This document shows, one piece after another, positions 29,183 to 38,270 of a DNA stretch of 64,000 bases. The notes under the pieces are model-generated. The model searched no databases. It worked only from the letters and a program-made list of their open reading frames with translations, and was not told the DNA's origin. Position numbers and translations under genes: made by a program. This DNA comes from Ureibacillus manganicus DSM 26584. GTDB taxonomy: Bacteria > Bacillota > Bacilli > Bacillales_A > Planococcaceae. Each line of letters starts with the position of its first letter. Positions within the stretch are counted from its first letter, which is position 1. Where the stretch lies: positions 62,001 to 126,000 of the forward strand of contig NZ_JPVN01000011.1 in assembly GCF_000772945.1 (NCBI RefSeq). Direction: 5' to 3'.

Positions 29183-30139
29183 CTATAATTCCTGTTCAGT
29201 GTAGGCTTGAATAATTCTAGCTACTAAAGGATGGCGAACAACATCTCCAGCTTCAAGCACTTGGAAATTAATATCTTTTACATACTTTAATGAGCGCTCT
29301 GCTACGATCAAACCAGATTCTGTATTCTTTGGTAAATCAATTTGAGACTTATCTCCAGTAATGACCATTTTAGATCCAAAGCCTAAACGTGTAAGAAACA
29401 TTTTCATTTGTGCATGCGTTGTATTTTGTGCCTCATCTAGAATAACAAATGCATCATCTAAAGTTCTACCGCGCATATATGCAAGTGGCGCAATTTCAAT
29501 AGTGCCTCGTTCAATTAATCGCCCGGTTTGTTCTGCACCATAAATATCATTTAACGCGTCATATAATGGACGTAAATATGGGTCCACTTTCTCTTTTAAG
29601 TCTCCAGGTAAAAATCCTAAAGATTCGCCTGCTTCCACTGCCGGGCGTGTTAATATAATCCGTTTAACATGACCATTTTTTAGCGCCTGGGTTGCCATTA
29701 CAACAGCTAAATACGTTTTACCTGTACCTGCTGGACCAATACCAAATACAAGATCATGGTGACGAATTGCACGAATGTACTCTCGTTGACCGATTGTTTT
29801 CGCCCGAATAGGTGTACCTTTATTATTGCGGGCGATTTCTTCATTATATAATTCTGCAAAATATTCAATGGTCCCTTTGTTCACCATTTCAATTGCCGTC
29901 GCTACATCGCGAGCATCAATATTGATTCCTTTTCGAATAACTTTAAGAAGTTGAGATAGAAGTGCGGTCGCATGTTTCTTCCCTTGGGCATCGCCTGTTA
30001 TTTGAATAACTTCTCCACGAGTTATTATTTGTACATGAAATGTTTCTTCAATTAGTTTAATATTTGCGTCTTTCATTCCAAGTAGCATCACTGCTTCATT
30101 TGGATTTTCAACTTGTAGCTCTGATAATTGTTCTGACAT
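29183..30139 (-). CDS. phoH: PhoH-family ATPase (PhoH/YqfE)
   Basis: This is a P-loop ATPase of the PhoH family, proposed to be RNA-associated, sometimes linked with YbeY. The N-terminal KH-like segment runs to about residue 100. Walker A is GPAGTGKTYLAV, with TRPAVEAGESLGFLPG and Walker B FVILDEAQNTT, then TGDKSQIDLP. Length 318 aa is typical. It starts 4 bases after yqfD and is probably co-transcribed with it, even though yqfD is a sporulation gene. Confidence 0.93.
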   Translation of the reverse strand: MSEQLSELQVENPNEAVMLLGMKDANIKLIEETFHVQIITRGEVIQITGDAQGKKHATALLSQLLKVIRKGINIDARDVATAIEMVNKGTIEYFAELYNEEIARNNKGTPIRAKTIGQREYIRAIRHHDLVFGIGPAGTGKTYLAVVMATQALKNGHVKRIILTRPAVEAGESLGFLPGDLKEKVDPYLRPLYDALNDIYGAEQTGRLIERGTIEIAPLAYMRGRTLDDAFVILDEAQNTTHAQMKMFLTRLGFGSKMVITGDKSQIDLPKNTESGLIVAERSLKYVKDINFQVLEAGDVVRHPLVARIIQAYTEQEL

Positions 30140-30143
30140 TAAA

Positions 30144-31265
30144 TCATTCTCCTTGGGAAATTGGGTATGGTTTAGCTATATTTTCATTTACCAAAAATAG
30201 GACTTTCCCTTTCACTTTATCACCATCGAAAGAAACCTGCAAAATGTTTTCTTTTTTGATAATGGTTTTTGGTGGTAAAGACTTTAAGATTTTTTCGTGC
30301 AAGAGTGGCAAAATAAATGATTCGATTTGTTTTTCTGTAATTTCTTGGGTGGAAGTAATGTACTCTTGCGTCTCTTTGATTTCGAGTAAACCTGAAAGCC
30401 ACTGTGGTAAATTGACTTCTCGAAACGATTGTTGACTCTCCTTCTCGTCATTTGTTTTAAAATGAATGGTCCATTTCCTTTCTGTTGAAGAAATGAATTG
30501 AACTTTTTTTGGTATAGTAAATTCCGTTTCCAACCAGTAATCTGCGTAAACCTCACCTACAGCACCAATAGGAACAGATTTATCCCCAACAGTAATGACA
30601 CCCGATACGAGCGTCTCACCTTCATAAACAGTCGTATTCGGCATTACTCGCCTTTCACCACTTGTTAATACGAAATGTGTGATGACCCCGCTCTTTGCAG
30701 CGACTAGATGACTTACCTGTTCTGGTTTTTGCTCTCTAATATCTGTAATTGGTGCTAATTGAGGTTCGATTGTAATTTTACTTCCCTTTTTAAAAATATG
30801 AACCCATGAAAGATCACGCAATTCTTCCATAATAGTTTGTCTAATTTCAAAATCCGATTCTATGGCATTTTTATATACCGGATTATCGAGCGTTAACTTT
30901 TCTGCCATCACTTTTTCAACTGCCACTCTTAATTCAGGAGTATCTGCGACTACTTCCACTTCCCATATAAATTGTGAAAAGACAATTGGAATGATGATTA
31001 AAAAGAGCAGTCCTATTAAAGTTTTAAATTCTTTTTGAAAAATCTTTGATGTATGCAAATAACGAATTTTAACCTTTAAACGATATTTTTTACGTACTTC
31101 TCGAAGAATTTTTATATCGCTTCTTGCAATTTCAAAAGTTACGTTTTGATCTGTTACAACTACATTTTTAATCTTGACTTTCCTTTGATGTAAAGCTTGT
31201 ATAAATTGATGAACCTTTTCATGCTTTGTTATTTTTATTTCAACAGGGCGATGGTCAATAATCAT
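30144..31265 (-). CDS. yqfD: Sporulation protein YqfD
   Basis: YqfD is a sporulation membrane protein of unknown mechanism, made in the mother cell (SigE regulon) in B. subtilis. The 373-residue protein has a soluble start, one transmembrane helix around residues 85-105 (FLIIIPIVFSQFIWEVEV), and a long extracytoplasmic part. Length is near the usual. Its start overlaps the yqfC stop by 4 bases (ATGA), so translation is coupled. Confidence 0.9.
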   Translation of the reverse strand: MIIDHRPVEIKITKHEKVHQFIQALHQRKVKIKNVVVTDQNVTFEIARSDIKILREVRKKYRLKVKIRYLHTSKIFQKEFKTLIGLLFLIIIPIVFSQFIWEVEVVADTPELRVAVEKVMAEKLTLDNPVYKNAIESDFEIRQTIMEELRDLSWVHIFKKGSKITIEPQLAPITDIREQKPEQVSHLVAAKSGVITHFVLTSGERRVMPNTTVYEGETLVSGVITVGDKSVPIGAVGEVYADYWLETEFTIPKKVQFISSTERKWTIHFKTNDEKESQQSFREVNLPQWLSGLLEIKETQEYITSTQEITEKQIESFILPLLHEKILKSLPPKTIIKKENILQVSFDGDKVKGKVLFLVNENIAKPYPISQGE

Positions 31266-31504
31266 AATGAATCACCCTGCTTCTTCATTTCAATGGACTC
31301 TAAATCTTCAACATGTAATATTAATTCTTCCACCTTTAACACATCAATATGTACTTTTTTCGCTTTTACTTGTATGTAAAATTGTTCATACAAAAAAAGA
31401 CAATGCCCGCTTGATGCTTCTAAAAACTTATATTGGCCAATTATTCTTAATTCATTACAATTGAATAGTTCCAATAAAGGTTCGGTTTGAAACAATTTTT
31501 TCAA
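31262..31504 (-). CDS. yqfC: Sporulation protein YqfC (YabP/YqfC family)
   Basis: This 80-residue protein belongs to the YabP/YqfC family of small spore-formation proteins with a predicted beta-rich fold. It starts at a TTG preceded by AAAGGGGGG at a spacing of 9 bases. That ribosome-binding site lies in the 3' arm of a terminator hairpin, an unusual arrangement. It overlaps yqfD by 4 bases. Function beyond its sporulation link is unknown. Confidence 0.88.
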   Translation of the reverse strand: MKKLFQTEPLLELFNCNELRIIGQYKFLEASSGHCLFLYEQFYIQVKAKKVHIDVLKVEELILHVEDLESIEMKKQGDSL

Positions 31505-31505
31505 T

Positions 31506-31551
31506 TAAAAACGCCCCCCTTTCGCAAAAGTATATGCTTTTGGAAAGAGGG
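31506..31551 (-). terminator. Terminator whose 3' arm is the yqfC ribosome-binding site
   Basis: On the minus strand CCCTCTTTCCAAAAG (31551-31537) pairs with CTTTTGCGAAAGGGGGG (31530-31514), loop CATATA, then TTTTT. It ends the 31590-32108 gene's transcript and at the same time holds the yqfC AAAGGGGGG site in its stem. Confidence 0.75.
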
Positions 31552-31589
31552 ACATGATGTATTTTACTTATTAATTTGTTAATAATTCG

Positions 31590-32108
31590 TCATCTTTGTT
31601 TTGCTTTCGGAGGACCAATTATTTCAGAAGCAACAATCGCCTGAATGAGTGCTTGTTTTGTTTTTGGAACATAAGAACCAATTTCTGTTTGTTTAATAAC
31701 ATCATTAAATACGGGTTTATTGTTCCTATTGGATGAACGGTTTTCATCTAGAGAAGGTCTATTTCCAACATTTCTTTTAACTACAGGTGTTTCTATATTT
31801 TTGGAAATAGGTAAATCTACTTTAGGTTGAACTGGCACATCCTTATATTTCTGCTTAGTAAAAACATCTCTTGACTGGTTACTTTTTCTGTTTAATTGAT
31901 CAAAGACTTCGTTAGCAAAATCTTCTAATGATTTAACAGTTGTTTGTGATTTCTGAGGTTCCACTTTGTGCTCTGGAAATTCATCATAAGTAGTTGTACT
32001 AGTCTTATTGTTAAATGGTGGCATAGGCTTTTGTTTTTCTTTACTTTTTGACATTAGGGAGCCTATAATTCCCATAATTATAAATAGTATTATAGTTTCC
32101 ACGGTCAC
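31590..32108 (-). CDS. Membrane-anchored protein of unknown function (YqfB position)
   Basis: I do not recognise this 172-residue protein by family. Residues 1-18 form a single hydrophobic anchor, followed by a long polar, low-complexity region rich in Lys, Asn and Ser. The conserved-looking C-terminus reads ALIQAIVASEIIGPPKAKQR. The start is placed at the GTG at 32108, five bases after GGAG. The GTG at 32114 overlaps that motif. It lies between floA and yqfC, where B. subtilis carries yqfB, and may work with the flotillin FloA. That link is inferred from location only. Confidence 0.7.
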   Translation of the reverse strand: MTVETIILFIIMGIIGSLMSKSKEKQKPMPPFNNKTSTTTYDEFPEHKVEPQKSQTTVKSLEDFANEVFDQLNRKSNQSRDVFTKQKYKDVPVQPKVDLPISKNIETPVVKRNVGNRPSLDENRSSNRNNKPVFNDVIKQTEIGSYVPKTKQALIQAIVASEIIGPPKAKQR

Positions 32109-32140
32109 CAACACTCCCTTCTATAGGGCTGTATATCATT

Positions 32141-33154
32141 TTACTTTTGAGTTGTATCTGGTTTGTCGTTTGAAACTTTTGCAATAGAGTCACGCATAGA
32201 TGTATCTGCCTGAATGTTTTTGTAGTTCATATAATCCATAATACCGAAATTACCTGCACGTAATGCTTCAGAAATAGCCATCGGTACTTCAGCTTCCGCT
32301 TCTACTACCTTCGCCTTCATCTCTTGAACGCGGGCGATCATTTCTTGTTCTTCTGCTACAGCCATTGCACGACGTTCTTCTGCTTTTGCTTGAGCGATAT
32401 TTTTATCTGCTTGTGCTTGTTCAATTTGTAATTCTGCACCAATGTTTTTACCAACATCCACATCTGCAATATCAATGGATAAGATTTCAAATGCTGTTCC
32501 AGAATCTAATCCCTTTGCAAGTACTGTACGAGAAATCATATCAGGGTTTTCTAACACATCTGTATGTCTTGCAGAGCTACCGATTGTTGAAACGATACCT
32601 TCACCAACACGGGCAATGATTGTTTCTTCACCAGCACCACCGACTAAACGTTCGATGTTTGCTCTTACTGTAATACGCGCTTTTGCTTTTACTTCAATCC
32701 CGTTAATCGCCATACCAGCGATAAATGGTGTTTCAATTACTTTAGGGTTAACAGACATTTGAACCGCTTCTAAAACGTCACGACCAGCTAAGTCGATCGC
32801 AGCACATCGTTCAAATGGTAATTCAATGTTTGCACGGTGAGCAGCAATTAATGCGTTTACTACTCTGTCGACATTACCACCTGCTAGGTAGTGAGATTCT
32901 AATTGATTGATTGTCACAGCTAAACCAGCTTTGTGTGCTTTAATAAGAGGATTTACAATACGTGATGGAATTACACGACGTAATCTCATACCAATTAACG
33001 TAAAGATACTTACTTTTACTCCGGCTGCAAGTGCGCTAATCCACAGTGCAACTGGTACTAATGTAAAGAATACAGATAATACAATAACGACAAGTACTAA
33101 AGTAATGATAAGTCCAATCGTACCTGCATCAAATAAAATCATGTTTAAACTCAT
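32141..33154 (-). CDS. floA: Flotillin-like protein FloA
   Basis: FloA is a membrane scaffold forming functional membrane microdomains, with effects on membrane fluidity and signalling. The 337-residue protein has an N-terminal hydrophobic hairpin (about 10-45), the SPFH/band-7 domain, and a coiled-coil region with repeated EA/EV dipeptides ([18 protein letters not shown]). Its start overlaps the upstream nfeD stop by 4 bases. AAGGAG lies before the ATG. The nfeD-floA pair is the standard arrangement. Confidence 0.95.
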   Translation of the reverse strand: MSLNMILFDAGTIGLIITLVLVVIVLSVFFTLVPVALWISALAAGVKVSIFTLIGMRLRRVIPSRIVNPLIKAHKAGLAVTINQLESHYLAGGNVDRVVNALIAAHRANIELPFERCAAIDLAGRDVLEAVQMSVNPKVIETPFIAGMAINGIEVKAKARITVRANIERLVGGAGEETIIARVGEGIVSTIGSSARHTDVLENPDMISRTVLAKGLDSGTAFEILSIDIADVDVGKNIGAELQIEQAQADKNIAQAKAEERRAMAVAEEQEMIARVQEMKAKVVEAEAEVPMAISEALRAGNFGIMDYMNYKNIQADTSMRDSIAKVSNDKPDTTQK

Positions 33155-33912
33155 CCTTCTTCATCTCCTTTAATAATTTCTCTCACGACAATTCGTGATC
33201 CTTCTACTTGAATAATTTCTACTTTCTTATTTGAATTGATGTAACTACCTTGCGATACAACATCAAGTCGTTCTTTATCGACTTGAACTGTACCAGCAGG
33301 GCGTAATGGAGTTAATGTAACACCGATTTTGCCAAGAAGATCGACACGATTTTCATTTGATACGTATCCTTCATCCGTTGTAGTTGCATCTCTTAAAACA
33401 AGCTTGTTAAAGAAGTGTAGATTTTTCCCAAGGAATTTCATCATAATCACCATTCCTAATACCGCAATAATCACTGCGATTAACATTGAATAGGCCATAT
33501 AAACAACACTTTCGCCTGCAAATAATAAACTAATAATAACGAGCGCTCCACCTATAACGCCAACAATTCCACCTGGGATGAATAATTCACCGATAATAAG
33601 CAAAAATCCAATAATGAACATTATTATCGATGGGTATTCTGCATGCCCCTCTACCATATGGCCATAGAAAAATAGAACGAATGCAATGATCCCAATAGTC
33701 CCAGGAAGACCAAATCCTGGTGAAAATAATTCAATGACTAAACCTAAACACGCAATACTTAGCAGAATTGTTACAACAATTGGATTCGTTAGAAAACTTG
33801 CAAAATGATCGATAAATGTTGAATCACTATCAACATTTGCGAATGCATGTATACTTGGAATCACAAATAAAAACGCTACAATAAATAAAAGAACCCTATT
33901 TAAACGCTTCAT
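33151..33912 (-). CDS. NfeD-family membrane protein, short form without protease domain
   Basis: NfeD proteins pair with flotillin-like scaffolds. This 253-residue protein has a signal peptide, about four transmembrane helices (40-170) including [18 protein letters not shown], and a C-terminal NfeD OB-fold ([18 protein letters not shown]). B. subtilis YqeZ at this place is about 437 aa with a ClpP-like protease domain; that domain is absent here. The ATG at 33912 was preferred for the signal peptide, although its spacing to GGAGG is long (13 bases). A TTG at 33924 is the alternative. Confidence 0.88.
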   Translation of the reverse strand: MKRLNRVLLFIVAFLFVIPSIHAFANVDSDSTFIDHFASFLTNPIVVTILLSIACLGLVIELFSPGFGLPGTIGIIAFVLFFYGHMVEGHAEYPSIIMFIIGFLLIIGELFIPGGIVGVIGGALVIISLLFAGESVVYMAYSMLIAVIIAVLGMVIMMKFLGKNLHFFNKLVLRDATTTDEGYVSNENRVDLLGKIGVTLTPLRPAGTVQVDKERLDVVSQGSYINSNKKVEIIQVEGSRIVVREIIKGDEEG

Positions 33913-34061
33913 AGTTCTATCCAATCCTCCTTTCCCAATTGCTTATAGTATGTTTACGGTTTCATACATAAAAAGTTTCAAATGGTTATAAAATATTTCT
34001 TATTAATTTTACACTATTTTATATGCATAAACCCATTTTACATAAAAATAAACAACTAAAG

Positions 34062-34103
34062 AAAAATACCCTAGCATTTACAAATTGTAAACACTAGGGT
34101 ATG
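34062..34103 (-). terminator. Terminator downstream of rpsU
   Basis: TACCCTAG...CTAGGGTA with a longer imperfect stem inside is followed on the minus strand by ATTTTTCTTT. It separates rpsU from nfeD-floA. Confidence 0.8.
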
Positions 34104-34166
34104 TCATTTCTCAATTTAGAAAATCTAAAATTGCGTGTTTTGAACGTAGGGACTTAACAGGAAAAA

Positions 34167-34340
34167 TTAGAACTTACGTTTACGTGCAGCTTCTGATTTC
34201 TTTTTACGTTTTACGCTTGGTTTTTCATAAAATTCGCGTTTTCTTACCTCTTGAATAGTACCACTTTTAGAAACAGTACGTTTGAAGCGGCGAAGAGCAT
34301 CTTCAAGCGATTCGTTTTTTCTAACGACAGTTTTTGACAT
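34167..34340 (-). CDS. rpsU: 30S ribosomal protein S21
   Basis: S21 is a small basic protein of the 30S subunit near the anti-Shine-Dalgarno region. The 57-residue protein has the conserved start [18 protein letters not shown] and a Lys/Arg-rich tail. The start is the ATG at 34340, preceded by GGAGGGAGGG; a longer frame from 34364 would include that site as codons. The usual neighbour yqeY is missing. Confidence 0.97.
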   Translation of the reverse strand: MSKTVVRKNESLEDALRRFKRTVSKSGTIQEVRKREFYEKPSVKRKKKSEAARKRKF

Positions 34341-34412
34341 CTCTCTTTCCCTCCCTCCGAACACACGTTAACACACTCAGTAAATATAATTTACACATTT
34401 GTGTACTAAAGA

Positions 34413-34441
34413 ATTATATCGCAATGTATAAGCCCAGTCAA
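34413..34441 (-). promoter_or_regulatory. SigA promoter of rpsU
   Basis: On the minus strand TTGACT (34436-34441) and TATAAT (34413-34418) are separated by exactly 17 bases, about 70 bases upstream of the start codon. Confidence 0.8.
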
Positions 34442-34510
34442 TAGAAAGAACTAAATACATTTAACAAAATATAATTTTTTATTATGCATTAATAATTATT
34501 AATAATTTTA

Positions 34511-35179
34511 TTAATAATTTGAATTAGAAGATAATCCATTCATAATTGCTACGCCAGAACTTGCACCGATTCTAGTAGCACCTGATTCAATCATTTTCTT
34601 CATATCCTCAAGATTTCGAACACCACCTGATGCTTTTACACCTACAGATGGGCCAACTGTTTTTCGCATTAATGCAACATCTTCTGCAGTTGCACCACCA
34701 GTAGAAAATCCAGTAGAAGTTTTAACAAAGTCAGCTCCTGCTTCAACTGATAATTCACATGCCTTAACTTTTTCTTCATCAGTTAATAAACAAGTTTCAA
34801 TAATCACTTTTACTAACGTACCATTAGCGGCTGCAACAACTTGTTTAATATCTTCTCTCACTACATCATATTGTCGATCTTTTAAAGCACCAATGTTAAT
34901 GACCATGTCAATTTCAGTTGCGCCTTTTTGTATAGCATCTTTCGTTTCAAACGCTTTAACTTCTGAAGTAGTAGCACCTAATGGAAACCCGATTACTGTA
35001 CACACTTCTACTTCTGAACCGCCAAGTTTTTCTGCACAAAGTTTAACCCATGTTGGATTGACACAAACTGAGGCAAATTTATATTGTAGTGCTTCTTCAC
35101 ACAGTTTTTCGATTTGAGTTTGAGTTGAATCCGCTTTTAATAATGTATGGTCTATGAATGAAGCATAATTTTGAGTCAT
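34511..35179 (-). CDS. deoC: Deoxyribose-phosphate aldolase
   Basis: DeoC splits 2-deoxyribose-5-phosphate to glyceraldehyde-3-phosphate and acetaldehyde in nucleoside catabolism. The 222-residue TIM barrel has the Schiff-base lysine in [33 protein letters not shown] and [10 protein letters not shown]. In B. subtilis deoC lies with nupC and pdp, not here. In this window it is alone after rpsU, so it is an insertion relative to that order. The last codons run into an AT-rich TTATTAATAA-repeating tail. Confidence 0.95.
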   Translation of the reverse strand: MTQNYASFIDHTLLKADSTQTQIEKLCEEALQYKFASVCVNPTWVKLCAEKLGGSEVEVCTVIGFPLGATTSEVKAFETKDAIQKGATEIDMVINIGALKDRQYDVVREDIKQVVAAANGTLVKVIIETCLLTDEEKVKACELSVEAGADFVKTSTGFSTGGATAEDVALMRKTVGPSVGVKASGGVRNLEDMKKMIESGATRIGASSGVAIMNGLSSNSNY

Positions 35180-35375
35180 TATAGTCGCCTTCTTTCTATG
35201 TTGTAAGTTCAGCTATAAGTATACATGATAATGATTCATGACAAAAGTAAGAGTATCTGGTAGGATTTACTTTCTTTCATTGTCTAGTACATTCTTTCAA
35301 CAAAATAAAATTTTGGAATCCATTTGATATGGATATACTAGGTAAATAAATCAATTTACTCAGGGGGCAGTTTTA

Positions 35376-36884
35376 GTGGAACAGTTAATAAATTATTTTG
35401 AAAGCAAAGTTACAAAAAGAATGAAATATTCTTTTCTTATAGCTTTCTTAACTGGACTATTAATTCACTTATATATCATTACAAATGGCTTTGTAAATCA
35501 CGATACGATGTATAATTATTACTCAAATCAGAATATGAGTTCATCAGGGCGATTTACACTGACCTATTTAGCAGGAATTAGTAGTTATTTTGATTTACAT
35601 CTACTAAATGGTCTTCTCTCGATTTTGTATTTAGCATTAACAGTCTCCCTTATGGTGGAATTACTTAATATTAAATCAAAATTAGCCATACTTTTAACTG
35701 CTATCCTATATATTTCATTCCCGACTATTGCAGGAATATTCATGTATATGTTTACAGCTGATGGCTACAATCTAGGTACATTGTTAGCCGTAATGTCAAT
35801 ATATTGCGTGATGAAAGTCCATAAATCATATGTCGCTGTCATAATCGCAAGTTTATTGCTCTATGTATCCATTGCATCTTATCAGGCAAATTTAGCAATC
35901 GTATTAACCCTTGTGTTAATAATCTTTGTAAAAGACAACTTCGAACAAAATGTAAGTCTTTCCTTTTATGTAAAAAACATAATATCGATTATTTTAGGAC
36001 TTGGGCTATATGTATTCCATTTTAAGTTATATGATCGGTATTCTGAAAATGGTTTAACAAGCTATAAAGGGATTAATGAATCTGGAAATATTAACTTAGA
36101 TCACATCATTCAATCACTTGAAATGGCAAGGGATGAGATGACTTCTTTTCTTTTCAATTCAGGAGAATATATCAATACATTCGAGAAATTCAATATAGTC
36201 TATTTTGTCCTTCTTTTCATCATGTTATTATTGTCAATCTTTGTTTGTAAGCTACATTGGAAAAATATTATTGGCTTAATCATTTCGACAGTACTTGCAC
36301 CTTATATTACACATATTTTGTTTTTCATATCTCCAGGTGTGGAATACCACATTTTAATGAGACAGAATCTTGTACTTCTTTTTATTGTAGGTGTTGTAAT
36401 TATTGACCTACTCTATAAACATAAATCTGTTCATACAATTGGTTTTACTATACTTTTTACATTTAGCGTTTCTTTAGTTGCTTTTAACAATGTAATTATT
36501 ACAAATATTTACTATGAAAAATTCGAAGATGTAAATAAACAAACCTCATCTCTGCTTACACAAGTTGCTTATGATATCCGACATTTAGATGGCTACAATG
36601 AAAATCTAAATATTATTATCTTTGGAACACCCTCCATCCATTTATCAGTCGGTAATCGATATGAGAAGGTTCCTCCTAATGTTGGTACTACAACTCGAGT
36701 GATTTATGATACGAATACCTTTGTTTACTATTTGAACAATGAAATAGGATTAAAAAATGGTATTAAGTTTGAAATGCAAAATTTTATAGACAAACATATT
36801 GAAGAAATAAATACATTAACTATTTGGCCAGATCAATCATCTATGAAAATTATCGAAGATACAGTTGTAATCAAATTCGAATGA
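35376..36884 (+). CDS. GtrII-like membrane glucosyltransferase (Glucos_trans_II type)
   Basis: This 502-residue membrane protein resembles the final glycosyltransferase of three-component Gtr systems, which moves a sugar from a lipid carrier to a surface polymer on the outer face of the membrane. It has about 10-11 transmembrane helices. The N-terminal loop has NHDTMYNYYSNQNMSSSGRF, like the acidic/SGR motif of the family. A polar extracytoplasmic domain forms the last 120 residues. It starts at a GTG after a GGGGGCAG site, 11 bases before the next gene. The sugar and target polymer (teichoic acid or other) cannot be told from sequence. Confidence 0.75.
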   Translation: MEQLINYFESKVTKRMKYSFLIAFLTGLLIHLYIITNGFVNHDTMYNYYSNQNMSSSGRFTLTYLAGISSYFDLHLLNGLLSILYLALTVSLMVELLNIKSKLAILLTAILYISFPTIAGIFMYMFTADGYNLGTLLAVMSIYCVMKVHKSYVAVIIASLLLYVSIASYQANLAIVLTLVLIIFVKDNFEQNVSLSFYVKNIISIILGLGLYVFHFKLYDRYSENGLTSYKGINESGNINLDHIIQSLEMARDEMTSFLFNSGEYINTFEKFNIVYFVLLFIMLLLSIFVCKLHWKNIIGLIISTVLAPYITHILFFISPGVEYHILMRQNLVLLFIVGVVIIDLLYKHKSVHTIGFTILFTFSVSLVAFNNVIITNIYYEKFEDVNKQTSSLLTQVAYDIRHLDGYNENLNIIIFGTPSIHLSVGNRYEKVPPNVGTTTRVIYDTNTFVYYLNNEIGLKNGIKFEMQNFIDKHIEEINTLTIWPDQSSMKIIEDTVVIKFE

Positions 36885-36894
36885 GGAAGATTAA

Positions 36895-37824
36895 ATGAGT
36901 AAAATGAGTATTGTTTTACCTGCCTATAATGAAGAAGGAAATATCCTTTTAGTTTATGAAACGCTTAAAAATTTACTTGATAGTCATCATATACAATTCG
37001 AGTTAGTTTTTATTAACGATGGTTCAAAAGATAATACATGGAATGAAATAAAAAAAATTAAGGATTCACGATGTATAGGGATTAATTTTTCAAGAAACTT
37101 TGGTAAAGAAGCTGCGATTCATGCGGGTTTGCAAAACGCAACCGGAGACTGTGTTGTTGTCATGGATTCAGACCTACAACACTCACCTTCTACGTTAATA
37201 GAAATGCACGAACTTTGGTTAAGTGGATATGATATTGTAGAAGGAATCAAAAATTCAAGAGGAAATGAGTCAATAGTACACAAATTATTAGTTAAAACAT
37301 TCTATAAAGTGATTTCCAAATTCACCCACTTCAATTTGGCGAATTCGTCGGATTACAAATTATTAGATCGACAAGTAGTGAATGAACTAAATCAATTAAA
37401 AGAAAAGAATCGATTTTTTCGCGCACTATCATTTTGGGTAGGATATAAGCAGACTACTGTAAACTATGATGTACAAGAACGAATTTCTGGGCATAGCAAA
37501 TGGTCATTTAGAGCCTTATTTCAATATGCAATTAATAACATAACTTCGTTTTCAACTGCGCCTTTACAAATTATCACTTTATTTGGTTGTATCTATTTGT
37601 TATTTGCATTTTTTCTAGGAAGTTATGTTTTGATAAAATACTTAGCTGGTAATTCTTTAGAAGGATTTACTACTGTCATTTTACTAACATTAATCATTGG
37701 TAGCACTTTAATGATTTCATTAGGGATTATTGGCATTTATATTGGAAAAATTTACGATGAAATAAAAGGTCGACCAAATTATATTATTCAAGAGCGGACA
37801 AATAATCATGAAATGGACAATTGA
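36895..37824 (+). CDS. GT2-family glycosyltransferase (GtrB/CsbB-like)
   Basis: This enzyme likely links a sugar from UDP- or dTDP-sugar to undecaprenyl phosphate on the inner membrane face. The GT-A domain has VLPAYNEEGN, FINDGSKDNTW, the metal-binding MDSDLQH (D91, D93) and the acceptor-loop region SDYKLLDRQVV. QERISGHSKWS follows. Two transmembrane helices occupy about 225-290. Length 309 aa matches GtrB and CsbB. It overlaps gtrA by 17 bases. Confidence 0.9.
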   Translation: MSKMSIVLPAYNEEGNILLVYETLKNLLDSHHIQFELVFINDGSKDNTWNEIKKIKDSRCIGINFSRNFGKEAAIHAGLQNATGDCVVVMDSDLQHSPSTLIEMHELWLSGYDIVEGIKNSRGNESIVHKLLVKTFYKVISKFTHFNLANSSDYKLLDRQVVNELNQLKEKNRFFRALSFWVGYKQTTVNYDVQERISGHSKWSFRALFQYAINNITSFSTAPLQIITLFGCIYLLFAFFLGSYVLIKYLAGNSLEGFTTVILLTLIIGSTLMISLGIIGIYIGKIYDEIKGRPNYIIQERTNNHEMDN

Positions 37825-38215
37825 TCCTTCTTTTTATCGTTTTATTATAGTTGGCGTAATCAATACACTTGTTGGAACTTCAATTATGTTTTTGGCATAC
37901 AACTTGTTCCACCTATCTTATTGGGTATCATCCTTTTTAAATTATTTTATCGGTAGCATTGTCAGTTATTTTTTAAATAAATATTTTACTTTTAGACAAA
38001 AAGACAAAAGTTTGAAAGAAATTATTTTATTTGTCGTAAATATAGCAGTCTGTTATGTAGCCGCATATTACCTTGCAGCAAAAATCATCTCTGTTCTTCT
38101 GGTTGACTACTCAATGAACATTAAAGATAATATCTCATTAATTGTCGGTATGATCTTATTTGTATTGCTAAATTATTTTGGCCAGAGATTCTTTGTTTTT
38201 ACTAGAAAAGAATAA
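37808..38215 (+). CDS. GtrA-like polytopic membrane protein
   Basis: GtrA family members are thought to flip lipid-linked sugars across the membrane, as partners of GtrB. The 135-residue protein has four transmembrane helices, with the family pattern FIIVGVINTLVG at the start and SYFLNKYFTFR in the middle. It ends FGQRFFVF. It overlaps the GT2 gene by 17 bases, so the two are coupled. The trio makes a complete GtrA-GtrB-Gtr set. Confidence 0.9.
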   Translation: MKWTIDPSFYRFIIVGVINTLVGTSIMFLAYNLFHLSYWVSSFLNYFIGSIVSYFLNKYFTFRQKDKSLKEIILFVVNIAVCYVAAYYLAAKIISVLLVDYSMNIKDNISLIVGMILFVLLNYFGQRFFVFTRKE

Positions 38216-38265
38216 AAAAATTCACCTCAATGACATAGATCATTATGTCAATTGAGGTGATTTTA
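38212..38265. terminator. Bidirectional terminator between the gtr cassette and mtaB
   Basis: TTCACCTCAATGACAT pairs with ATGTCAATTGAGGTGA (one mismatch), flanked by A and T runs. It separates the cassette (plus) from mtaB (minus). Confidence 0.9.
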
Positions 38266-38270
38266 TTTCG

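Noticed and set aside
34480-34521. Repeated TTATTAATAA units after deoC
   Set aside because: Simple AT-rich sequence without a clear stem-loop and tail; too little to call a terminator or repeat element.
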